Source: an uncultured Sutterella sp. (GTDB taxonomy: Bacteria; Pseudomonadota; Gammaproteobacteria; Burkholderiales; Burkholderiaceae_F). Taken from it: DNA of 6,490 bases. The DNA is taken from the NCBI GenBank assembly GCA_900544255.1, contig UQUM01000069.1, positions 1-6,490 on the forward strand, given 5' to 3'. A program made the position numbers and the translations under genes. The notes beneath the pieces are model-generated. The model was not told where the DNA came from. It saw only the letters and a list, made by a program, of their open reading frames with translations, and did not search any database. Positions 1 through 5,993 of this stretch are shown here, one piece after another. Within the stretch, counting starts at the first letter, position 1, and the number at the start of each line of letters is the position of its first letter.

Positions 1-104
1 GCGGGACGATCGTCCGTCAAGGAGAGCCGGAGTCAGACCGACGAAAGTCGGCATCCGGCGTTTGATCCAAGAATCCTAAGCCTTTAGGCTGAGGAGTACG
101 TCAA
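1..104 (+). mobile_element. Right end of a TnpB-type transposon (IS200/IS605 or IS607 family), left part outside window
   Basis: The stretch ends in a layout typical of elements that carry tnpB: a GAATCC lead-in, a GC-rich hairpin (75-82 pairing with 87-94, TTTA loop, one A/G mismatch), then GAGGAGTACGTCAA ending at 104. Right ends of this form are common in IS200/IS605 elements and in IS607 elements that share the same TnpB. The exact tip is uncertain. GTCAA at 104 is my first choice, but IS607 elements recombine at GG dinucleotides, and GG also occurs at 110-111 and 117-119. The transposase and most or all of tnpB lie upstream of the window, so the family cannot be decided here. The tail of TnpB could still be encoded in the first 60 bases, but none of the three frames is recognisable to me. 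Confidence 0.6.
1..104 (+). ncRNA. 3' part of a TnpB omega RNA (guide RNA scaffold), putative
   Basis: Omega RNAs come from the 3' end of tnpB through the right end of the element, and the flanking DNA supplies the guide. The sequence shows dense, nested pairing. 4-7 pairs with 12-15 within the palindrome GGACGATCGTCC. 26-30 (GCCGG) pairs with 55-59 (CCGGC) and encloses a perfect stem, 38-42 (CCGAC) with 47-51 (GTCGG), capped by a GAAA tetraloop. The end hairpin at 75-94 follows. 67-73 (CCAAGAA) is complementary to 112-118 (TTCTTGG), which would be either a closing stem or chance. If the scaffold ends at GTCAA (104), the guide would begin TGTGCGGTTCTTGGGA, that is, the DNA just upstream of the McrB-like gene. 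The 5' end of the RNA is not in view. A group II intron domain V was considered and does not fit. Confidence 0.55.
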
Positions 105-158
105 TGTGCGGTTCTTGGGATGAATGACGCATTTCAGCGCCGGTGAAGACGCGGGCGA

Positions 159-164
159 TACAAT
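159..164 (+). promoter_or_regulatory. Candidate -10 box for the two-gene operon
   Basis: TACAAT differs from the sigma-70 consensus TATAAT at one position and would start transcription near 171-173. No good -35 box lies 16-18 bases upstream (AGCGCC-like sequence there), so the promoter is weak, depends on an activator, or is not real. Transcription could also read in from the transposon end to the left. A start near 172 would leave the TTG at 174 without a leader and favours the ATG at 198. Confidence 0.22.
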
Positions 165-187
165 CCCAACCGTTTGAACAAATCATT

Positions 188-200
188 GGGAACTGCCATG
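188..200 (+). promoter_or_regulatory. Weak ribosome binding site deciding the start of the McrB-like gene
   Basis: GGGA at 188-191 precedes ATG at 198-200 with a six-base gap. The alternative in-frame start, TTG at 174, has no Shine-Dalgarno at a usable distance. An in-frame TGA at 144-146 rules out any start further upstream, so the gene is complete at its 5' end even though the transposon end lies less than 100 bases away. Confidence 0.35.
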
Positions 201-3200
201 GACGTCGAACTTTTGGAAGCGATTTACCGCAATCATCCTTCGTCGGAAAAGTCGAATTTCTTAGCCACCTGTTACGCGATTATGGGGCGCTGCGGGATGG
301 TGAAGGGGTTTCGAAAAAACAGTTGGTGGAATAACACCCTTTGCCGACGGCAGCTGGCGCAGCTCTTCACCGACAACAAAATGGCCTTCCGAAGTCTTCT
401 GAAGGAGCAGAGTTTTTCAGACTTTCTGAAGGTGCACAAAGATTTTCCGAAGACGTGCCGTGAAACGTCGGACTATTTTCATAAAAACTACGGTGCGCCT
501 CAATTTACACCGGACGACGTGAAGGCGGATTACGCCGACGCCGTCGTCACGAAAGCGTTTGATGCGTGGCTTGCGGACTACTGTCAGAAGAACGAACCCA
601 CGGAAGACTTCCGCAAGCACTTTCCCCGGATTTTGTCCTCGGTACGGATTTTCAACATTCTGAGTCAGTCGGGGGATTCGACGTACGAAGATACCTGCCG
701 ACGCATTTGGCAGAAGCTCGGACCGATTTATAAGGCCATTCCGGATTACGTGACGGTGCGGCGGGATTTTCCGATTCCGGATGATCTGAAGGCGCAGTTC
801 GGTCTGCCGGACGACGTTGTGAAAACGCCGACGGAGGCGGCGACTCAAACCGCCGACGCAGCGGCAGAAGTGCGGCTCGGCGTCGCTCTGCCTACATTGG
901 CCGACGTTAAAGCGGCTGCGGAACGGTATCGGGAACACCGAAATGCCGCAAGCGCCGCGGCATTCGGTCAGCAGTTGACGGACAAAGGTTGGTTTGCAGC
1001 CGCCGCCGACCTGTATTACCAGGGGACGTTCCTGGCGGATGATGCCGAGCGGGAAAACATGGCGGCCTCATACCTCATCGCTCTTTTAAAGCGCGACGGC
1101 GGCACCGAGCAAATCAAGGCGGAAATCAAAACCTTTGAAGCATGTTTCCCGACATCGGAACGGATATCTGAAATTTCGGACGAACTCAAACGCAGCAAGG
1201 CCCCCTCGCAGAAGGCGGAGAAAGCGGCGGAACATGGCCGCATTGCCTTGTGGCGCACGTGGACGGCTGAAAACAGCATTGACGGTTTGGCGCATGCGGC
1301 GGGACTGAAGCATTTCCGCGAGCACGTCAACGAATTGATGACTTCGGATCAGCCGCAGGCTTTGGAATTCCTGCATGAAAGTCTGCGCATCAAAGCGTGG
1401 TTTTCCACCGACGAGCGTGTAAGTGTCCTTTATCAGTTAAGTGAAGTGCAGCAGGCGTTGAAGCTTACGGTGCCGGCCTCCCTTACCCTCGCCGAAATCG
1501 CTGAAACGGCTGCCGAGGAAAAGCGCCGAACGGACGCCTGGTCGCGTTTGGTGGTCTGTCTCACGGGCGACGGCCGCTGGCGTGAGGCCGAAGCGGCCGT
1601 AGAGAAGATGGGTGCGGCGGGGGTGCCGCACGACGTTGTGGAAGCCGCACAACTGCGTTTGGGGGCCGCTAAGGGGATGCAGGCCGAAAGAACGTCGGAG
1701 ACCGAAGGTACGGCTCGCGCGCGTTTTGCGCCGTCGCAGACGCGTCCCGATTTGGAACACCTCCCGTACCCGCGGCGCTATATCGGCGTCATCGGGCGTC
1801 AGAATAATTACATCAATTTCTCGGCGAAATACGTGGCGACCGACCACGGCTGGACGGCGTTGACGCGTGACGAGCAGGCGTTTCTTTTCCCGAGACGCGG
1901 GTGGCTGGCGCTGCGGTTTGCCAACACGGCAATGGCAAGCGCCTTAAAGGACGGACGCCTCGTAGTGTTGGAAGAAAATTTCGGGGAAGTCACGCCCACG
2001 GAAGACTATGACTACATGAAGCGGCTGGAGCCGCAGATCGGGCGGCAGATTCAGTTCTTGTCGGCATTGGGGGCCGTGGTGGTGACGCCCGAAACGAAGG
2101 CCTTCGACCTTACGGCGGACACGTACGTGACGGCGGACGAAACCGGGAAAAACGATGCCGTTTTTGACGGGGAAGAGGCGGTAATCGCAGTAAAGGGGGG
2201 CTTTGTCGGCCCCTTCCGGCTTCGCGCGGACATGAACCACCGGCTCTATGTGCCGCGGCTTACCGCAAACGAAGCGGCGGCCGTGACGCTGTGGGTACCC
2301 AAGTTTGCCGACAGTGTGCTCGATCTCGCGATGGAGACGCCCGAAAGTACGGTGAAGTGCCGGGTGGCGACGGTGGCGGATTCGACGGCGTTTGAAAAAC
2401 GGACGACGGACGCCTTGACCGACGCTGCGCTTCTCACGGCGGCCGCTCGGTCAATACCGGCTCTCTCGGACATCGCGGACATGGCGTCGGTTTTAGACGA
2501 CGTGGAACTCTTTAAAGCCCCCGAACGTCGGGAAAAGGTGCGGACGCTTCTTGCGGACTGGGCGGCCGGCCGGCGCTTTACGGCCGACGTAAGAAAAACG
2601 GCGGTGGGCGCGTTGCTGAATGTTCTCAAAGAGGAAGAAACGGCAGAAGTGCGCCCCGTGACGGCCGCGGTGATGACGGCCGTTGCGCAGACGCCGGAAT
2701 TGACGGCCTTGAACGAAAAACTCGGGAAAGAGCGCCGGGCGATTGAAGAAGAGCACCGTACGGCCTTGGAAGCGGAAGCGAAGGAATACGAGGAATTGCG
2801 GGCCGCTACGAAAGCCCGGATTGCCGAACTCGCCGCGGATTTGACGGCCGCCGAAACCGAGGCGGAAAAGAAGAAGGCCTTTTGGTCGTCGGAATTAAAG
2901 GCGATGGTGGCGACCGCGAAGGCGGAAATCGTGCGCTTTAGGGCACTGCCCGAATTAAATATCGGGGGCTCAGCCCCGGCGGAAAGGCCGGCGGTAAAAC
3001 CCGCCAAGTCCGAAAATCCCGATTACTGCAGTCGGATGTCCGCGTTGTGGACGCTCCCTACGGTGTCGGGGACGACGTCCGGTATCCGCCGTCGGCTGAT
3101 TGAGGACTTTCAGGCTCGGCGCGGTTACACGCACGACGAAACCGTCAACCTCTTTTTGTCGGTGGCGAACAACTTCCTCACGGTCTTTTCCGGGGAGCCC

Positions 3201-4115
3201 GGCTGCGGAAAAACGTCCGTGTGCTCCGTGATCGCCGAAACGATGGGGCTCGTGCATCTCGAAAAGAAACTCGCGGAAACGTCTGCGTGGTCGGGCGATC
3301 GCTGTGATCGCTTCCTCACCGTACCGGTGGAACGCGGTTGGACGAGTAAACGCGACTTCCTGGGGTATTTCAACCCCCTGACGCAGAGTTTCAGTACGAA
3401 CGACCGCCGGCGCTACGATGCGTTCCGGCTCCTTGACATTGAAGCCGGGACGGCCGAACGACCGCTGTTGCCCTTTATTTTCCTTTTGGACGAAGCGAAT
3501 TTGAGTCCGATGGAATACTACTGGGCGGACTTCATGCGGATTTGCGGCGGGGACGAGCAATCGGACAAAGACATCGTGCTCGCGGACAACCTCGTGTGCC
3601 GCATTCCGGATCATCTGCGCTTCCTGGCGACGATCAACATTGACGATACGACCGAACCCCTGTCGCCGAGACTCTTGGACCGCGCGTGGATCGTGCGGTT
3701 GCCGCAGCCCGACTTTACCGCAGCGCAGAAAGCGCCGGGTGCCGCGGATTCCGTCACGTGGAAGGACTTCGTGACGGCGTTCGGGGGCCACGACAGGGCC
3801 GCCGAACCCAAGGAGCTCAAACCCTTCTACGATGTGCTGCATTCGCTCGGAATGAACGTTTCCATGCGCAGCCGCCGGGCGATGGCGAAATTCGTGTCGA
3901 TCGGTGCGTCGCTTTTTGACGGGGGACGCACAACGGCGGTGGATTACGCCGTGGCGCAGAAGATACTTCCGATGGTAAAGGGGAGCGGCCCGCAGTTTAG
4001 GGAAAGGCTGGAAGAGCTCCTGGCGCTCGCGGCCAATTACCCCGTGACCGAAGGCATCGTGCGGGAAATCCTCGTGCGCGGCGACCGTAACCTCAACTTC
4101 TATCAGTTCTTCTGA
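198..4115 (+). CDS. McrB-like AAA+ NTPase with very long helical, beta-rich and coiled-coil N-terminal region
   Basis: A 1305-residue protein (1313 if TTG 174 is used), far longer than E. coli McrB (about 460). Residues below count from ATG 198. The C-terminal part (about 960-1305) is a McrB-type AAA+ motor. Walker A GEPGCGKT is at 999-1006. Walker B, hydrophobic then DEAN, has its acidic pair at 1098-1099. Sensor 1 reads TIN-x-x-D with N1147 and D1150, resembling the MNxxD signature of the McrB GTPase clade. SPRLLDR with arginines near 1158 and 1162 follows. Before it lie an N-terminal helical part (1-230), helical repeat-like segments resembling TPRs (about 253-300 and 445-490), a beta-rich part (about 519-720) that I do not recognise, and a charged coiled coil (about 838-917). 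In McrBC systems the motor hydrolyses NTP, assembles into rings on DNA and activates the partner nuclease. The long N-terminus presumably senses the target. The stop overlaps the start of the nuclease gene. Family confidence is high; whether it uses GTP or ATP and what it recognises are unknown. Confidence 0.88.
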   Translation: MDVELLEAIYRNHPSSEKSNFLATCYAIMGRCGMVKGFRKNSWWNNTLCRRQLAQLFTDNKMAFRSLLKEQSFSDFLKVHKDFPKTCRETSDYFHKNYGAPQFTPDDVKADYADAVVTKAFDAWLADYCQKNEPTEDFRKHFPRILSSVRIFNILSQSGDSTYEDTCRRIWQKLGPIYKAIPDYVTVRRDFPIPDDLKAQFGLPDDVVKTPTEAATQTADAAAEVRLGVALPTLADVKAAAERYREHRNAASAAAFGQQLTDKGWFAAAADLYYQGTFLADDAERENMAASYLIALLKRDGGTEQIKAEIKTFEACFPTSERISEISDELKRSKAPSQKAEKAAEHGRIALWRTWTAENSIDGLAHAAGLKHFREHVNELMTSDQPQALEFLHESLRIKAWFSTDERVSVLYQLSEVQQALKLTVPASLTLAEIAETAAEEKRRTDAWSRLVVCLTGDGRWREAEAAVEKMGAAGVPHDVVEAAQLRLGAAKGMQAERTSETEGTARARFAPSQTRPDLEHLPYPRRYIGVIGRQNNYINFSAKYVATDHGWTALTRDEQAFLFPRRGWLALRFANTAMASALKDGRLVVLEENFGEVTPTEDYDYMKRLEPQIGRQIQFLSALGAVVVTPETKAFDLTADTYVTADETGKNDAVFDGEEAVIAVKGGFVGPFRLRADMNHRLYVPRLTANEAAAVTLWVPKFADSVLDLAMETPESTVKCRVATVADSTAFEKRTTDALTDAALLTAAARSIPALSDIADMASVLDDVELFKAPERREKVRTLLADWAAGRRFTADVRKTAVGALLNVLKEEETAEVRPVTAAVMTAVAQTPELTALNEKLGKERRAIEEEHRTALEAEAKEYEELRAATKARIAELAADLTAAETEAEKKKAFWSSELKAMVATAKAEIVRFRALPELNIGGSAPAERPAVKPAKSENPDYCSRMSALWTLPTVSGTTSGIRRRLIEDFQARRGYTHDETVNLFLSVANNFLTVFSGEPGCGKTSVCSVIAETMGLVHLEKKLAETSAWSGDRCDRFLTVPVERGWTSKRDFLGYFNPLTQSFSTNDRRRYDAFRLLDIEAGTAERPLLPFIFLLDEANLSPMEYYWADFMRICGGDEQSDKDIVLADNLVCRIPDHLRFLATINIDDTTEPLSPRLLDRAWIVRLPQPDFTAAQKAPGAADSVTWKDFVTAFGGHDRAAEPKELKPFYDVLHSLGMNVSMRSRRAMAKFVSIGASLFDGGRTTAVDYAVAQKILPMVKGSGPQFRERLEELLALAANYPVTEGIVREILVRGDRNLNFYQFF

Positions 4116-5836
4116 TGACGGGCGCTTTAACGGGAACGCTTCGGCTGCAGTCTGCGGGATCCTCAGCCGATGTGAGTCTTCACTTTGGTTCGGGGGAGCG
4201 GCTGACGCCGGAACCGATCCTGACGACGACCGGGGACTGCCGCGTGCAGCTCGCACTCACGGAGACCCCTTTTACCCGGTCGCTCGCGGGACGGGCGGTG
4301 ACGGCCGCGCTTTTTATCGGTGAGACGCTTTTGGCGCGGCAGCCCGTGATTCTCACGCCGGAAAAAGGGACGCTGACGGCGGTTTTGACGTTGGCAAGCA
4401 GGCTGCTCGCGGACTTTATCGGCGCCGTGACGTTGACGCTCGTCATCACGAACGAATTCGGCGTGTCGGAAAGGGGGACGACGCAGCCCGTCGTATTGGA
4501 ACCCGGTGACGACACGGAAAGCCGGCGACTTAAGGCGATGCTTGACGTCGTGCAGCTAAATGCCGCGCTTTTGACGACGCCCGCCGAAGGGAAAACGACG
4601 CGAGGCGGGCGGGGCGTAGCGGCGTATGCGGCTCTCATTGAACGCACGGCGCAGCTTTACGCGCGTTACCACCATTATTTTGAAAAGAGTGCGCGCTTTC
4701 GGCTGCAGGAAGGGCTGCGGATGACGTCGGTCGCGCGCGTGGAATCCGTGACGCACCGCACCTTGGCGTTCGTTGCGACGCACCCCGAAGAATTGGTGCC
4801 TGCGCCTCAGGTGACCGGGATTTGCTGCGAGGGGACGTATTACCTGCCGGCGCGAACTTTGGATGAAACGCAGTTAAAAAGTTACGACATCTATGAAAAC
4901 CGCTGTCTCGTCGGTTTCCTGAAGACGACGGCCGCGGCCGCAAAGACCCTCTTTGACGAATTGGGGGACGAAGATCGGACGGGGGTCACGACGGAATTGG
5001 TACGCCTTATGGCGGTTTACGGGCGACTTTTCGGGATTACGGACACGGGGGAACTCACGCATTTGCCGGAACCTTCGGCGATTTTCAGCGCGTCGCTTGC
5101 GTACCGTCCCTTTTATGAATTGATGCAGGCGTGGTTTGCGTTTGAGCGCCCGACGCAGCGCGAAGTAAAGTTCTACGTCGATGTGAAAAAGTCGAGCCGG
5201 CTTTACGAATACTATGTGTTGACGGAACTCATTCGGGCGTTCGGCGGCGCGCCGGAATCCCGACGGATCGTTGCGTGGCCGAAGGCGCATGAGACGGGGG
5301 AAGACGCGATCTGCAACGAATACCGCTTCGTGCGGGAGGATTCGGAGGTGACGCTTTGGTACGAGCCGCGGATTGGTGCAGGGACGTCTTCTGCGAAGGA
5401 AAGCGTGGGACTTGTGCGGACGATGACCTTGGATTTTGCGGAAACGGGCGCCCCCTTCGTCGATCCCGCAGGCGCCTACTGGACGCCGGACTTCGTCGTC
5501 CGCATCCAAACAAAGAACGGCGTCAAGTTCTGGGTGGCGGATGCGAAATACGCGACGTGGCCCACGGTGAGCCGCTTTTATGCGGCGGAGGTGATGCTCA
5601 AATACCTTGTTCAAACGGCGCCTGCCGATCCCCGGGATCAAATGGCGGGGTTGGTGCTTTTCTGTGGGAAAGACCGGGGAGCGGGGCCTGCGGTGCGGTC
5701 GATGAGGAATATTGATGCGGCAGACAGTCGGGCGACGGCGTTGACGATGGTGACGCTCGCGGGAGACGCGTCAGACGCTGCGGATCGTCTTTTAGAGAAG
5801 GTATTTTGTATCGAGTCGGAAAAGGAGGTTCTCTGA
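4115..5836 (+). CDS. McrC-like DUF2357 protein with PD-(D/E)xK nuclease domain
   Basis: A 573-residue cytoplasmic protein with no signal peptide or membrane segment. The first ~290 residues are beta-rich then helical, and contain the SYDIYENR motif (Y260, E261, N262, R263) expected of DUF2357/McrC-like proteins. The C-terminal half has a complete PD-(D/E)xK nuclease core: a helix with E365 in LYEYYVLTELI, then P458-D459, then D476-A-K478 in a strand ending ADAKY. E, D and D/xK are all present, so DNA cleavage activity is expected. Proteins of this type (COG1700) are known as predicted virus-defence components, usually paired with McrB-like motors, exactly as here. ATG 4115 shares its A with the TGA of the upstream gene (TGATG), so translation is probably coupled by reinitiation and the two products made together. 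No separate strong Shine-Dalgarno precedes it. It is longer than classical McrC (about 350 aa), mainly because of the DUF2357 part. The cleavage target is not deducible. Confidence 0.87.
   Translation: MTGALTGTLRLQSAGSSADVSLHFGSGERLTPEPILTTTGDCRVQLALTETPFTRSLAGRAVTAALFIGETLLARQPVILTPEKGTLTAVLTLASRLLADFIGAVTLTLVITNEFGVSERGTTQPVVLEPGDDTESRRLKAMLDVVQLNAALLTTPAEGKTTRGGRGVAAYAALIERTAQLYARYHHYFEKSARFRLQEGLRMTSVARVESVTHRTLAFVATHPEELVPAPQVTGICCEGTYYLPARTLDETQLKSYDIYENRCLVGFLKTTAAAAKTLFDELGDEDRTGVTTELVRLMAVYGRLFGITDTGELTHLPEPSAIFSASLAYRPFYELMQAWFAFERPTQREVKFYVDVKKSSRLYEYYVLTELIRAFGGAPESRRIVAWPKAHETGEDAICNEYRFVREDSEVTLWYEPRIGAGTSSAKESVGLVRTMTLDFAETGAPFVDPAGAYWTPDFVVRIQTKNGVKFWVADAKYATWPTVSRFYAAEVMLKYLVQTAPADPRDQMAGLVLFCGKDRGAGPAVRSMRNIDAADSRATALTMVTLAGDASDAADRLLEKVFCIESEKEVL
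5821..5828 (+). promoter_or_regulatory. Strong Shine-Dalgarno inside the end of the nuclease gene
   Basis: AAAGGAGG lies within the last codons of the McrC-like gene, four bases before a CTG at 5833-5835 that overlaps the TGA stop (CTGA). It is a near-perfect ribosome binding site with no conventional start codon at a proper distance. This suggests that a third gene began here, either with CTG or with an ATG since lost. It could also be a chance effect of the codons for Lys-Glu-Val. Confidence 0.4.
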
Positions 5837-5934
5837 CGCGCCAAATCGCTTTCGGTCGGGAATCGGATCACCATGCCTGGATTCGAAAGAATGAAGACGG
5901 ATGGCGAGTTGGGGGCTTGGTTAGCCGAACATAA
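5833..5934 (+). pseudogene. Possible stump of a third operon gene, cut by the IS607-type element
   Basis: Starting at CTG 5833, a frame stays open for 33 codons to TAA 5932-5934 and begins LTRQIAFGRESDHHAW. It overlaps the nuclease stop in the CTGA arrangement common between coupled genes (there normally ATGA) and is preceded by AAAGGAGG. The last few codons would lie in the transposon if its left tip is at the GG of 5919-5920, so the stop would come from the insertion. I recognise no protein family in these residues. Against it: CTG starts are rare, a four-base gap is short, and a stop-free run of this length is not improbable at this GC content. A competing frame (ATG 5873 to TGA 5971) is also open. 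Confidence 0.25.
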
Positions 5935-5937
5935 ATC

Positions 5938-5955
5938 TGTCAAATTTGTCACAAT
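5938..5955 (+). repeat. Two tandem 9-base repeats in the left end of the IS607-type element
   Basis: TGTCAAATT is followed directly by TGTCACAAT, identical at seven of nine positions. CAAATTTG (5941-5948) inside is also a palindrome. Repeated short motifs near the tips fit the need of IS607-type transposases to bind several subunits at each end. A related GTCAA occurs at the tip of the right end on the left side of the window (100-104). That these are TnpA binding sites is inference. Confidence 0.35.
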
Positions 5956-5981
5956 GGAGGTACCTTCCTGAAATCAGTCTC

Positions 5982-5988
5982 AAGGAGG
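5982..5988 (+). promoter_or_regulatory. Ribosome binding site of tnpA
   Basis: AAGGAGG stands five bases before ATG 5994, an optimal site that fixes the tnpA start. The encoded protein begins exactly where the MerR-type helix-turn-helix of the family normally begins. No convincing promoter pair is visible between 5837 and 5981. No terminator is visible after the nuclease gene either, so read-through from the operon into tnpA is possible. Confidence 0.75.
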
Positions 5989-5993
5989 ACACC

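Noticed and set aside
24..114. GAGCCG at 24-29 and CGGTTC at 109-114 with a GAAA loop between, recalling domain V of a group II intron.
   Set aside because: Domain V is about 34 bases with a continuous lower helix. Here the halves are some 80 bases apart with other stems between, and no domain VI branch structure follows. The transposon-end and omega RNA reading fits better.
143..334. Open frame starting with GTG 143 (63 codons).
   Set aside because: It overlaps the true frame of the McrB-like gene in another phase, has no ribosome binding site and gives no recognisable protein.
2970..4256. Long minus-strand open frame (428 codons) opposite the AAA+ motor.
   Set aside because: It is the antisense shadow of a GC-rich gene. 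The composition is arginine- and histidine-rich without domains, while the + strand carries exact Walker motifs. The other minus-strand frames, such as 2246-3007 and 4874-5641, are rejected on the same ground.
5956..5968. Palindrome GGAGGTACCTTCC as a possible terminator or operator.
   Set aside because: There is no loop and no run of T after it, and the perfect core is only eight bases. The GGAGG is also too far from ATG 5994 to serve as its ribosome binding site.
5873..5971. Open frame of 32 codons from ATG 5873 (MPGFERMKTDGELGAW...) to TGA 5971.
   Set aside because: It has no Shine-Dalgarno, probably crosses the tip of the IS607-type element, and lies in the same stretch as the competing frame from CTG 5833. 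A faint likeness of its end to starts of glutamine synthetase-like proteins is too weak to name.
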